NCBI RefSeq assembly: GCF_900113115.1
Contig: NZ_FOOF01000006.1
Span: 265,292 to 329,291 of the forward strand
DNA: 64,000 bases
Reading direction: 5' to 3'
From: Duganella sp. CF458
GTDB taxonomy: Bacteria; Pseudomonadota; Gammaproteobacteria; Burkholderiales; Burkholderiaceae_D
The notes under the pieces are model-generated. The model had not been told where the DNA came from. It worked only from the letters and a program-made list of their open reading frames with translations, and did not search any database. The stretch's first letter is position 1; the number at the start of each line of letters is the position of its first letter. This document shows, one piece after another, positions 8,103 to 16,257 of the stretch. The translations under genes and the position numbers were made by a program.

Positions 8103-8598
8103 TCAGACCAGGGGCGTCGCTGCGCTGACGCTGGCACTGTGCATGCTGCCGCCGGCGGTGGCGCGCGCGGAAAGCACGGCGGCCAGCCTGACCCGCATCG
8201 AGGCGGAAACCATGCTGCTGCGGGCCCGCGAAAAACAGCTCGAGGTGCAGTCCTCCATCATCACCAAGCAGAACGAGATCGCCGCCAAGCAGACCATGGG
8301 TGCGATGCTGAGCCAGCCCGTGGTGGTCGGCGACCCGGTGGTGCGCGCCGTGGAAGGCTTGGGCGACACCATGTTCGCCACCCTTGAAATGTCGAACGGC
8401 AGCGTGGCCGAGGTGCAGGTCGGCAGCGTGCTGCCGGGCGGCATGCGCATCGTCTCGATCCAGAACAATGAGGTGATGGCGAGCGCGCCGGGACGCAAGC
8501 GCGTCCGCCTGTCCGGCTATACCCAGCAGGTCAACGCCTTCAATCCTGGCACGCCGGCCCCCTTGCCGGTGGCGGCGGCGCCAAGGAGCGCGCGATGA
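8092..8598 (+). CDS. pilP: Pilus assembly protein PilP (R64 type)
   Basis: A 168-residue periplasmic protein with a cleavable signal peptide (about 1-26, ending ARAE). A Gln/Lys-rich helix at about 30-65 contains EKQLEVQSSIITKQNEIAAK and is probably a coiled coil. A small beta domain follows, with the family block VGSVLPGGMRIVSIQNNEVM. The ATG at 8092 has AAGGAG upstream and lies inside the end of pilO; an in-frame ATG at 7981 lacks both ribosome site and signal peptide. The protein is needed for thin-pilus assembly in R64, where it likely supports the secretin or the inner-membrane complex. Its stop overlaps pilQ. Confidence 0.86.
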   Translation: MQNNQTRGVAALTLALCMLPPAVARAESTAASLTRIEAETMLLRAREKQLEVQSSIITKQNEIAAKQTMGAMLSQPVVVGDPVVRAVEGLGDTMFATLEMSNGSVAEVQVGSVLPGGMRIVSIQNNEVMASAPGRKRVRLSGYTQQVNAFNPGTPAPLPVAAAPRSAR

Positions 8599-10202
8599 AA
8601 CTGCGCATTGCGCTGCCAGGCATGCAGGCCGGCGCGCAGTCCCCTGGCAATGCGCCGGCCGAAGCGCCGCTGCAAGGCGCTGCGGTGCTGAGCCACGCCG
8701 GCCAGTTCGAAGCCAGCGCCGAGGAGCGCAAGCTGGTGTGCCTGCTGGCCGATGGCCGCCTGCTGGTGGCGGTCGGACAGGACATGAATGCGCACGTGCT
8801 GTCCTACCAGGCGCGCTTGCAGCGCATGCAGAAGCCGTTCCGCGTCGAGCACGCGAAGATCGACGAGTTGCGCCACCTGTACGCCAGCGGCAATGGCGCG
8901 CTGGTGGAGCGGCGCCAGGAACACTCGATGATGCAGGTGACGGCCAAGGATCTGCTGAGCCGTGCCTGTGCCGCGCGCGCCTCCGACATCCACATCCGGG
9001 TGCGCCAGCGCGCCACCGAGATCCTGTTCCGCGTGCGCGGCGACCTGACGCCGGTCGGCGTCCAGACGCGCGAATACGGCGAGCGCCTGCTGGCCACCCT
9101 GTACGGCGCGATGGCCTCGGTCTCCGACAGCTCCTACAAGCCGACCGAGCGGCAGGATGCCAGCATCGCCGACCGCGACAAGCTGCCGCCCGAGCTGCAC
9201 GGGGTGCGCATCGCCACCGTGCCGACCAACGAAGGCACGCTGATGGTGCTGCGCCTGCTGTACCTGGACGCTGGCGACGGCGAACTGTGCCCGCTCGGCT
9301 TCAGCGAGCAACAAGCCGCCATGCTGCAGCAACTGAAGGAACAACCGATCGGCATGAACATCATCGGCGGGCCGACCGGCTCCGGCAAGTCGACCACGCT
9401 GCAGCGCATCCTGTCCGGCCAGATCGCCGAGGCCGAGGGACGGCGCCACGTGCTCACCATCGAGGATCCGGTCGAATACCCGATCGACGGCGCGGTGCAG
9501 ACCTCGGTCACCAATGCCGGTTCGGAGGACGAGCGGTCGCGCCTGTTCGCGGCAGCCATTTCGAATGCCATGCGGCTCGACCCGGACACCATCATGGTGG
9601 GCGAGGTGCGCGACCGCGCCTCGGCCCAGAATGCGGTGCGCGCAGCCATGACCGGGCACCAGGTCTGGACCACCATCCACGCCAACAGCGCGCTGGCCAT
9701 TGCCGACCGCCTGCTCGACCTGGGACTGGCTGCCAGCCAGGTGGCGGACCACACGGTGGTCACGGGCTTGATCAGCCAGCGCCTGGTCAAGGCCCTGTGC
9801 CCGCACTGCAAGCTGCCGCTGCACGCCGCCCCGGCGCCGTTGCCGCCCGCCGTGATGGGCAGGCTGCGCGACGTGGTGGCGGACCTGCGGCGCGTGCACG
9901 TGACCGGGCCCGGCTGCGAACATTGCGCGGGGCACGGCAGCATCGGGCGCACGGTGGTGGCAGAGATCATCCTGCCGGACGACGAATTTTTCGGCCACGT
10001 ACGGCGCGGCGACAAGGCGGCAGCACTGAGCTACTGGCTGCGCTCGGGCGGACGCACGATGGTCGAGCACGCGGTGGAAAAAGTCGCCGCCGGCCTGGTC
10101 GATCCGCGCATGGCCGAACAGGTGCTGGGCCACCTGAATGCCGGCGCGGCCCTGGCGCGACGCCGCCTGCAGGTGGTGGAGGAGGGCTGCGATGCGCGTT
10201 GA
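8595..10202 (+). CDS. pilQ: Pilus extension ATPase PilQ (GspE/VirB11 superfamily)
   Basis: A 535-residue cytoplasmic secretion ATPase that powers pilin polymerisation. Walker A (GGPTGSGKS) is near residue 258. The Asp box region (LTIEDPVEYPIDGAVQT) follows, then Walker B (DPDTIMVGEVRD, about 328) and the His box with TIHANS. A cysteine pair pattern (LCPHC, then GCEHC, around 400-445) is the zinc-binding motif of assembly ATPases and marks it as an extension rather than a retraction motor. AAGGAG supports the ATG at 8595. It overlaps pilP by 4 bases and pilR by 11 bases. Confidence 0.93.
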   Translation: MKLRIALPGMQAGAQSPGNAPAEAPLQGAAVLSHAGQFEASAEERKLVCLLADGRLLVAVGQDMNAHVLSYQARLQRMQKPFRVEHAKIDELRHLYASGNGALVERRQEHSMMQVTAKDLLSRACAARASDIHIRVRQRATEILFRVRGDLTPVGVQTREYGERLLATLYGAMASVSDSSYKPTERQDASIADRDKLPPELHGVRIATVPTNEGTLMVLRLLYLDAGDGELCPLGFSEQQAAMLQQLKEQPIGMNIIGGPTGSGKSTTLQRILSGQIAEAEGRRHVLTIEDPVEYPIDGAVQTSVTNAGSEDERSRLFAAAISNAMRLDPDTIMVGEVRDRASAQNAVRAAMTGHQVWTTIHANSALAIADRLLDLGLAASQVADHTVVTGLISQRLVKALCPHCKLPLHAAPAPLPPAVMGRLRDVVADLRRVHVTGPGCEHCAGHGSIGRTVVAEIILPDDEFFGHVRRGDKAAALSYWLRSGGRTMVEHAVEKVAAGLVDPRMAEQVLGHLNAGAALARRRLQVVEEGCDAR

Positions 10203-11262
10203 AATCGTGCGTTACTGGGCGCGTACCCAGTTCAATGCTTCCGAGCGGGTGCGCCTGTACCGCAAGATCGCCAAGATGCTGGCCGGCGGCCTGCCGCTGC
10301 TGCGCATCCTGGAGGAACTGGCGCGGCGCAATGCCGGCCCTGGCGGCGACAGCACCCTGTCGCTGGTGCTGGACGACTGCCGGCGCATGGTGCAGAACGG
10401 CCAGCTGCTGTCGGACGGCCTGGCCTGGTGGGTGCCCGGCACCGAGCAGATGATCATCATGGCGGGCGAGCAGTCCGGCCGGCTGGAGGGCAGCCTGCAT
10501 GCGCTGGTGGATGTGGTGCAGGCGGGGCGCCGCATCAAGACCGAGATCCTGAGCGGCGCCGCCTACCCGCTTGCCATCCTGGTCATGATCGCGCTCTACA
10601 TCTGGCTGTTCGGCGCGCTGGTGATCCCGCAGTTCACGCGCCTGGTCGACCCGGCGGGCTGGCACGGCGCGGCCCTGTCGCTGTACCGCATGTCGCTCTG
10701 GGTGCAGGACTGGATGCTGTTTGCGGTGGCCGGAATGGTGGTCTTCATCGCCGCCATGCTGGCCTCGCTGCCGCTATGGCGCGGCAATGTGCGGGTGTTC
10801 CTTGACCGTTTCGCCCCATTCTCGATCTACCGCCTGATCGTCGGCAGCGGTTTCCTGATGGCGTTTGCCGCCCTGCAGGCGGCCGGCGTCACAGTGGAGA
10901 AGTCGCTGGCGCGGCTGTCCGTCAAATCCGAGCCCTGGCTGCGCGAACGCCTGGACGGTGCGCTGATGGGCGTGCGCTCCGGCCTCAATTGCGGCGAAGC
11001 GCTGCGCCATGCGGGCTACGGTTTTCCTTCGCCGGCCATTATCGACGACCTGTGCGTGTACGCCGATTACAAAGGCTTTTCGGAAGCGCTCAAGCTGCTG
11101 GCGGCCGAATGGATGGAAGAGGGCGTGGAAGCGGTTGCCCTGCGCATGAAAGTATTGAACGGCTTCGCCATCGTCACCCTGGCATTGGTGATCGCCTGGC
11201 TGGTGACCGGCTTCTTCGGCATCCAGCAGGAAATCGCCGCCGCCACGCGCGGCGTCGGCTGA
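10192..11262 (+). CDS. pilR: Inner-membrane pilus platform protein PilR (GspF family)
   Basis: A 356-residue polytopic protein of the GspF/PilC/BfpE type that forms the membrane platform turned by the ATPase. Two homologous cytoplasmic helical domains (about 20-110 and 205-300) are separated by hydrophobic segments around 122-146 and 172-196, with a last membrane helix near 330-350. The ATG at 10192, within the end of pilQ, follows GGAGG and gives the usual short basic N-terminus. It is followed by 50 bases before the pilin gene. Confidence 0.9.
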   Translation: MRVEIVRYWARTQFNASERVRLYRKIAKMLAGGLPLLRILEELARRNAGPGGDSTLSLVLDDCRRMVQNGQLLSDGLAWWVPGTEQMIIMAGEQSGRLEGSLHALVDVVQAGRRIKTEILSGAAYPLAILVMIALYIWLFGALVIPQFTRLVDPAGWHGAALSLYRMSLWVQDWMLFAVAGMVVFIAAMLASLPLWRGNVRVFLDRFAPFSIYRLIVGSGFLMAFAALQAAGVTVEKSLARLSVKSEPWLRERLDGALMGVRSGLNCGEALRHAGYGFPSPAIIDDLCVYADYKGFSEALKLLAAEWMEEGVEAVALRMKVLNGFAIVTLALVIAWLVTGFFGIQQEIAAATRGVG

Positions 11263-11312
11263 AGCCTGGCCGATTTACCTGACAGACCAGTCACACAAAT
11301 GGAGGCATGACC

Positions 11313-11867
11313 ATGAATCACCTGTACCAATCGCAGCAACGTTCCAGCCGCATGCCATCGCCGTTCCGCCAGCGCGGCGCCTCCCTGCTGGAAGGTATCG
11401 CCTACCTCGGCATCGCCGCCGTGGTGGTGCTGGGCGCCGTGTCGCTGTTGGGCGGCGCCTTCAGCAGCGCCAAGTCGAACCAGGCCACGGAGGAAGCGGT
11501 GGCCATGCGCACCGCCGTGCGCAAGCTGTACATCGGCCAGTCGTATCCGGTGGAGAGCCTGGTGCCCACGCTGATCGCCGCCAACGCCATCCCCAGCACA
11601 TTGGCCAAGAACACCGAGGGCAACACCCTGAAAAACAGCTGGGGCGGCGCCGTCACGGTAACGGGAACCGCCGCCGGTTTCGAGATCACTTATGCATCGG
11701 TACCCAAGGATGTCTGCGTCAACCTGATCAGCGGCGCCAGCGGCTGGGTCGAGATCAGCGGCGGCGGCAAGGCCATCACCACCTTCCCGGTCTCGGTCAG
11801 CGATGCAACGACCGTGTGCACGGTGGCCGGCGCCGCCGGCAACGCCGTGACGTTCAAGGGCGCCTGA
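11313..11867 (+). CDS. pilS: Major thin pilin PilS (type IVb prepilin)
   Basis: A 184-residue prepilin. The class III leader is 22 residues long and ends RQRG, with cleavage before ASLLEGIAYLG. The mature protein has Glu at position 5 and a hydrophobic helix of about 20 residues, the hallmark of type IV pilins; the long leader fits type IVb. Two cysteines near the C-terminus (in KDVCVN and TTVCTV) probably form the D-region disulfide. The second ATG (11313) is preferred because GGAGG at 11301-11305 is well spaced from it but only 1 base from the ATG at 11307. No prepilin peptidase gene (R64 pilU) is in the window, so processing must depend on a peptidase encoded elsewhere. Confidence 0.92.
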   Translation: MNHLYQSQQRSSRMPSPFRQRGASLLEGIAYLGIAAVVVLGAVSLLGGAFSSAKSNQATEEAVAMRTAVRKLYIGQSYPVESLVPTLIAANAIPSTLAKNTEGNTLKNSWGGAVTVTGTAAGFEITYASVPKDVCVNLISGASGWVEISGGGKAITTFPVSVSDATTVCTVAGAAGNAVTFKGA

Positions 11868-11896
11868 GGCGTATCAAAGCACGCAGGGGAGGCAGC

Positions 11897-12391
11897 ATGT
11901 GGAATGTCGTGATACTGGCACTGGTGATGTCGATGGCGGGCGCCTACGTGGCGCTGGCCGAGCACCATGCCGCGGCCGGGCAGCAGCACCTGGCCGAAGC
12001 CAGCGCCGAAGGCATGGCGAATTACCGCAGCGCGGTGGTGGCCTATTTCCAGGCCAATGACCTGCGTGCCACCAGCGTCAGCATCGATACGCTGAAAACC
12101 AGCGGCGTGCTGCGCGCCTGGCCCCTGCTGGAGGCGCAGCCCGCTACCGCCTGGGGCAATTATCGCGATGCGGCCGGCACCATCTACATTTACGCCCGCC
12201 AGTTGCCGCGGCGCGAATTGACGCGTGAAATCGTGCGGCTGGCCCGCAACTCGGTGCTGGCCGGCAGCTACCGGCGCGGCGTCGCCAACCTGCAATCGCC
12301 GGTGTACGGCGACACCGGCATCCCGCTGGCGGCCCTGGCCAGCCTGGCGTTGCCGGACGGGGTGCCGGTCTGGCTGGCGGTGGCGCCATGA
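11897..12391 (+). CDS. pilM: Pilus biogenesis protein PilM (R64 type)
   Basis: A 164-residue protein with an N-terminal membrane anchor or signal (MWNVVILALVMSMAGAYVAL) and a periplasmic remainder of the R64 PilM type (about 145 residues there). GGGGAGG precedes the ATG. In R64, pilM sits between pilL and pilN; here it lies between the pilin gene pilS and pilV. It resembles a minor-pilin-sized protein, but no prepilin cleavage motif is visible. Its stop overlaps the pilV start by 4 bases. Confidence 0.7.
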   Translation: MWNVVILALVMSMAGAYVALAEHHAAAGQQHLAEASAEGMANYRSAVVAYFQANDLRATSVSIDTLKTSGVLRAWPLLEAQPATAWGNYRDAAGTIYIYARQLPRRELTREIVRLARNSVLAGSYRRGVANLQSPVYGDTGIPLAALASLALPDGVPVWLAVAP

Positions 12392-13755
12392 CCGCCCGTC
12401 GCCGCCAATCCGGCGTCGGCATGCTGGAACTGCTGGCGGCGCTGGCCGTCGGCGCCGTGCTGCTGCTTGGCTTGACCGGCATGAGCGACAATTCGCTCGA
12501 CGAGCTGCGCGGCCAGCAAGCCGCCTATTACCAGGCGCAGGTGGTGCATGCGGCAGAACGCTATATGCAGGCCCACCATGACGAGATCAAGGCGGCGACA
12601 CCGACCGCCGCCACGGTGCTGGCGGTCAGCCTGGAGCAACTGCGCGCCGGGCATTTCCTGCCGGCCGGCTTTACCGACCTGAACGCCTACCAGCAGGGCA
12701 CTTGCGTGCTGGTGCGCCAGCCCGATGCCGCCGCCGCGCCGGGCAAGTTCGACGCACTGGTGGTCACCAGCGGCGGCAAGCCTATCGGCGACAAGGACCT
12801 GGCCGCCGTGGCCCTGCACGCGGGGCCCGGCAGCGGCTTCATCACGGCACGTGAACCGGCCTTTGCGCGCGGCGCATCCTGGCGCATGGAAACCACGCCT
12901 TATCGCGGCATCACCTGTGCCGGCGGCGCCGGTGCGGTGCTGCAGGGGACGGCAGCCGATGCCGGCCACCTGGTGTCGAACCTGTTCTACGATGGCGCCG
13001 GCCAGATGGCGACGGACTTCCTGTACCGGGGCAGGGTGCCGGGCCGGCCGGAGCTCAATCGCATGGAAGTCGCATTGCGGCTGGGGACAACCGCGCTGGC
13101 CAATGCGGGCGACTCTTGCCTGGACGAGAGCGGGGCCACGCCGGGCTTGACCATCGACGCCGGCAGGCGCGAGCTGCTCAGTTGCGACGCGACGGGCCGC
13201 TGGATGCCGGCCTCCTCGTGGAAGGCACCGGTCGAGGCCTGGAGCGACCTGCCGGTGGCCGGCAGCCTGCGCGGCGACGTGCGCATGGTGATGAACCTGA
13301 GCCGCGCCTTTACCTTCGACGGTGCGGGTTGGGCGCCGCTTGCCCTGGACAAGGACGGCAACCTGGATGCGCCGGGCGAAGTGAAGGCGCGCAACCTGCG
13401 TGCGGTCCAGGCGATCGAATCGGAAGGTACCATCCACGCGGTCGCCGACATCGCCAGCGACCGCGACCTGCGGGCCGGCCGCGACCTGGACGTGCAGCGC
13501 GACGCCAACGTGGTGCGCTCCGTGCTGGCGCGCAGGATAGAAGCGAGCAGTTGGATGGCGGCCCCCTCGATCAACCTTACCTCGGTCAAAGTGGCGGCCG
13601 GCGCCTGCCATTATTGGGAATGGAGCGACCTGGAAGGCCGTAGCGTATTGAAGTTCCCAGCCGGTACCGTCGTCATGGATGCCGACATGCGCCCGCTGAT
13701 TTGCGGCCAGGACCACACCTTCAGGTATGCCAATGGAAACTACACACCCAATTAA
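12388..13755 (+). CDS. pilV: Pilus tip adhesin / minor pilin PilV
   Basis: A 455-residue protein with a short basic prepilin-like leader (MTARRRQSGVG) followed by MLELLAALAVGAVLLLG, so it has the processed-pilin N-terminus with Glu near position 3-5. The long body matches PilV, the tip adhesin of R64 thin pili. The segment around residues 330-400 (several DRDLRAGRDLDVQRDANV-type repeats) looks like a shaft connecting to a C-terminal knob rich in Trp, Cys and His (ACHYWEWSDLEG, LICGQDHTF). In R64 the C-terminus is swapped by shufflon inversion. Here the gene runs straight into the transglycosylase gene with no recombinase, so one fixed tip is expected. Confidence 0.85.
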   Translation: MTARRRQSGVGMLELLAALAVGAVLLLGLTGMSDNSLDELRGQQAAYYQAQVVHAAERYMQAHHDEIKAATPTAATVLAVSLEQLRAGHFLPAGFTDLNAYQQGTCVLVRQPDAAAAPGKFDALVVTSGGKPIGDKDLAAVALHAGPGSGFITAREPAFARGASWRMETTPYRGITCAGGAGAVLQGTAADAGHLVSNLFYDGAGQMATDFLYRGRVPGRPELNRMEVALRLGTTALANAGDSCLDESGATPGLTIDAGRRELLSCDATGRWMPASSWKAPVEAWSDLPVAGSLRGDVRMVMNLSRAFTFDGAGWAPLALDKDGNLDAPGEVKARNLRAVQAIESEGTIHAVADIASDRDLRAGRDLDVQRDANVVRSVLARRIEASSWMAAPSINLTSVKVAAGACHYWEWSDLEGRSVLKFPAGTVVMDADMRPLICGQDHTFRYANGNYTPN

Positions 13756-14215
13756 GCGCCGCGCCGCGGCGCTGGCGGCCTGCCTGTCGCTGGCCAGCCT
13801 TCCTGCACACGCGTGCTGGGAAGAAGCCGCGACCTGGTACCGCGTCAATCCCTACCTGTTGTATGCGATCGCCAAGACCGAATCGGGCCTGAATCCGACG
13901 GCCATCAACCGTAACAAGAACGGCAGCTACGATATCGGCCTGATGCAGATCAACAGCAGCTGGCTGCCGACCTTGCGCAAATACGGCGTGGAGGAAAAGG
14001 ACCTGTACGATGCCTGCACCAGCATCCAGGTCGGCGCCTGGATCCTGGCGCAGAACATGCAGCGCATGGGCGTGACCTGGGAAGCGGTGGGCGCCTACAA
14101 CGCGCGCGATCCGGCCAAGCGCATCAAGTATGCGCTGAAGGTGCGCAAGAACCTGCCGGAAGCGGCCCTGGCCGAACAGGCTGGCGGGGGAGGGGCGAAC
14201 GATGCGGCGTACTGA
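13733..14215 (+). CDS. Periplasmic lytic transglycosylase of the pilus operon (R64 PilT / VirB1 / IpgF type)
   Basis: A 160-residue soluble lytic murein transglycosylase. It has an N-terminal signal peptide (about 1-27, ending AHAC) and an SLT fold with catalytic Glu in AIAKTESGLNP, followed by the GLMQINSSW motif and AYNA. Such enzymes open the peptidoglycan for secretion systems; R64 names its homologue PilT, not to be confused with PilT ATPases. The second ATG (13733) is used because AGG sits 7 bases before it; ATG 13727 is also in frame. It starts inside the last codons of pilV and ends the operon. It could serve the nearby T3SS as well, since IpgF/HpaH-type T3SS enzymes are close relatives. 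Confidence 0.88.
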   Translation: METTHPIKRRAAALAACLSLASLPAHACWEEAATWYRVNPYLLYAIAKTESGLNPTAINRNKNGSYDIGLMQINSSWLPTLRKYGVEEKDLYDACTSIQVGAWILAQNMQRMGVTWEAVGAYNARDPAKRIKYALKVRKNLPEAALAEQAGGGGANDAAY

Positions 14216-14231
14216 TGGCAAGCTGGCCGTT

Positions 14232-14921
14232 TTACTCCGGCGTGCACAGCTCCAGGCGGTAGCCCTGGGTGTAGGCGGTGCGGATCATGACGATGCGCTT
14301 GTCGCCGACCTGCAGCTTCTTGCGCAGCTTGTAGACGTGCTGCTCGATGGTGCGGCCGGCCACTTCGCTGTCCGTGCTCCAGATCACGGCGCCGATGGTG
14401 CTGCGCGAAATATAGACGCCGGGCGACGAGAAGAACAGCCACGCCATGCTGAATTCGCGCGGCGTCAGCTCGATCTGCCGGCCAAGGAATTGCAGGCGTC
14501 CGCTGTCGCGCTCCAGGTTGTAGCCGGCGTATTCGATGCTGCGCCGCTGCGGCGCATTGCCGCTGCGGCGCAACAGGGCGTTGGCGCGTGCCAGCAGTTC
14601 CACCGCTTCGAAAGGCCGCGGCACGAATTCGTCGGCACCGGCGTTCAGCACCTGGGCCGCCAGTTCGGCGCTGCGCATAGGCGACAGTATCATCACCGGG
14701 GTCGCATCGCCGTTGCGCATGTTCAGCCAGGACAGCAGGCTGTTGTCCGCCTCCGGCTCGCTGGCAAGGTCGATCAGGATCAGGTCGACGTCGTCGCGGC
14801 GCACGCCCCGCAGCAACGCAGTTTCCGAAGCAAAGCGCTGCACCTCGAAGCCGGCCCGCAGCAGAACGCTATGTACCAGTTCGTAGACTTCAGCACTTTG
14901 GATATGGCATGCGATCTTCAT
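14232..14921 (-). CDS. Atypical OmpR-family response regulator
   Basis: A 229-residue protein with an N-terminal receiver domain (about 1-118) and a C-terminal winged-helix DNA-binding domain (about 130-229: IELTPREFSMAWLF, EQHVYKLRKKL, TAYTQGYRL). Asp51 (LILIDLAS) aligns with the phosphorylated Asp. The acidic pair normally found after the first strand is absent (IACHIQSAEV), and the conserved Lys of the KPF motif is Arg (FVPRPFEA). This suggests a receiver that is not controlled by ordinary phosphorylation. It is convergent with the pilus operon (stops 16 bases apart) and divergent from the PilT-like ATPase gene, so it is a likely local regulator. No partner kinase is present. Confidence 0.85.
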   Translation of the reverse strand: MKIACHIQSAEVYELVHSVLLRAGFEVQRFASETALLRGVRRDDVDLILIDLASEPEADNSLLSWLNMRNGDATPVMILSPMRSAELAAQVLNAGADEFVPRPFEAVELLARANALLRRSGNAPQRRSIEYAGYNLERDSGRLQFLGRQIELTPREFSMAWLFFSSPGVYISRSTIGAVIWSTDSEVAGRTIEQHVYKLRKKLQVGDKRIVMIRTAYTQGYRLELCTPE

Positions 14922-14974
14922 GTTCGTCCAAACTTAATAGTCACTCCGGCCTGCACGTGCTCAACAGAATTTAA

Positions 14975-15004
14975 TTGGCAATAGTAAACACAATCTTGTA
15001 TTTT
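14975..15004 (+). promoter_or_regulatory. Candidate sigma-70 promoter for the PilT-like ATPase gene
   Basis: TTGGCA at 14975-14980 and TATTTT at 14999-15004 are separated by 18 bases in an AT-rich stretch of the 200-base divergent gap (14922-15121). The rest of the gap shows no other gene. The match is moderate and rests on base pattern only. Confidence 0.3.
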
Positions 15005-15121
15005 TGCTGCCGCTTCCGCTATCGTGTGCGGGCGTCAGCGCAGGGCGAAGGAATGTGCCTTGCATGCGCAACTGTGTAGAATTACGTAGCCTGAATCATT
15101 TTCATCTTAGAGGTGACCCTG

Positions 15122-16216
15122 ATGTCCAACGATACTTCGCGCGCCAGCGACTTCCAGCAGAAGTTCATGCAGCTGGTGAGCGGGCAGCAAAGCTTTTCCG
15201 ATATTCACCTGGAGCAGGGTGCTGCCGCCATGGTGAAAACACCGCGCGGCTGGCAGCAATTCCATGAAGGCCCGCTGACGCTGGGCGAGCTGCGGCCTTT
15301 GTTGGACAGTATCGACGAAGACTGGGAAGACAAGATCGTCGAGAAGGCGCTGGACCGCCCCTTCGTGCTGCAGAATTGCCGCCTGCGCTGCAACGTCTAC
15401 CGCCTGGGCGCCGGCGCCAAGGTAGCGCTGTCGGTGCGCCGGCTGCCGCTGGAACCGTTGCCGCTGGAGCGCACGGGGTTGCCGTCGTATGTGCGCACCA
15501 TGCTGGAATCGAACAAGGGCTTGATCCTGGTGACCGGTCCGACCGGGTCGGGCAAGACCACCACCATCGCCTCCATGCTGGACTACATCAATACCAACCG
15601 TAACGGCCATATCGTCACCATCGAAGAGCCGATCGAATACACCCTGCAGCGCAAGCAGTCGATCATCTCGCAGAAGGAAGTGCCGGTCGATACCGCCAGC
15701 TTCTCCAGCGGCCTGCGCGAAGCCTTGCGGCAGAAGCCCGACGTGCTGATGGTGGGCGAGATCCGCGATTACGATACGGCCGAAACCGTGCTGCACGCCG
15801 GCGAATCCGGCCACCTGGTGCTGGCCACCATGCACACCGGGAATGCGGTCGGCGCCATCAGCAAGCTGCTCAGCTTCTTCCCTGTCGACCAGCGCGCCCA
15901 GCGCTCGGCCATGCTGGCCAGTTCCCTGATCGGCGTGATCTTCCAAAGCCTGCTGCCGTCCGAGAATGGCGAGAATTATGTGCTGGCCAGCGAGATGGTG
16001 TTCAACCACAACCAGCAGATCGCGCCTTACATCGTCGATCCGGACAAGCTGCACATGATCAGCGACTATATGAAGCGCAAGGAAGACAGCATGTCGCGGC
16101 CGCTCAACGAAGTGCTGCAGCAGCTGGTTGCGCGCAAGGAAATCAGCGCGCGCGATGCGCTGCGCGTGGCCTACAACCGCCTCGAACTGCGCGAAATGCT
16201 GGGCAATACACGCTAA
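15122..16216 (+). CDS. PilT/PilU-like pilus retraction ATPase
   Basis: A 364-residue hexameric ATPase of the PilT type. Walker A (GPTGSGKTTT) is near residues 138-147, the Asp box (VTIEEPIEYT) follows, Walker B (PDVLMVGEIRD) is near 206-216, and the His box is LATMHTGNAVGA. It lacks the N-terminal domain and zinc cysteines of extension ATPases. The C-terminus (LNEVLQQLVARKEISARDALRVA) is the usual PilT-like tail, but the region around 260-310 diverges from housekeeping PilT and PilU. R64-type operons have no retraction ATPase, so this gene beside one is notable. The ATG at 15122 follows AGAGGTGA with good spacing; a GTG at 15113 is less likely. Confidence 0.85.
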   Translation: MSNDTSRASDFQQKFMQLVSGQQSFSDIHLEQGAAAMVKTPRGWQQFHEGPLTLGELRPLLDSIDEDWEDKIVEKALDRPFVLQNCRLRCNVYRLGAGAKVALSVRRLPLEPLPLERTGLPSYVRTMLESNKGLILVTGPTGSGKTTTIASMLDYINTNRNGHIVTIEEPIEYTLQRKQSIISQKEVPVDTASFSSGLREALRQKPDVLMVGEIRDYDTAETVLHAGESGHLVLATMHTGNAVGAISKLLSFFPVDQRAQRSAMLASSLIGVIFQSLLPSENGENYVLASEMVFNHNQQIAPYIVDPDKLHMISDYMKRKEDSMSRPLNEVLQQLVARKEISARDALRVAYNRLELREMLGNTR

Positions 16217-16226
16217 TGAAATGAAA

Positions 16227-16250
16227 GAGGTCCGGCGCTGGCCGGACCTC
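16227..16250. terminator. Bidirectional hairpin terminator
   Basis: A perfect 10-base stem (16227-16236 with 16241-16250, GAGGTCCGGC and its complement) with a 4-base loop lies between two convergent genes. On the minus strand it is followed by a T-rich run (TTTCATTTCATT), so it should end the transcript of the secreted-protein gene at 16258-18459. On the plus strand the T-tract is missing, so it would be weaker there. Confidence 0.75.
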
Positions 16251-16257
16251 GCATACC

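Noticed and set aside
13700..14230. Possible shufflon downstream of pilV
   Set aside because: No repeated inverted elements, no alternative C-terminal segments and no recombinase gene are visible. pilV overlaps the transglycosylase gene.
14232..14921. Naming the response regulator HrpG (the Ralstonia/Xanthomonas T3SS activator)
   Set aside because: The T3SS looks like the Hrp1 type controlled by HrpL, and the family resemblance is only general OmpR type. The name would also clash with the Hrp1 HrpG chaperone position.
15004..15267. 87-codon plus frame overlapping the start of the PilT-like gene
   Set aside because: It overlaps the well-supported ATPase in another frame and has no family features or ribosome site.
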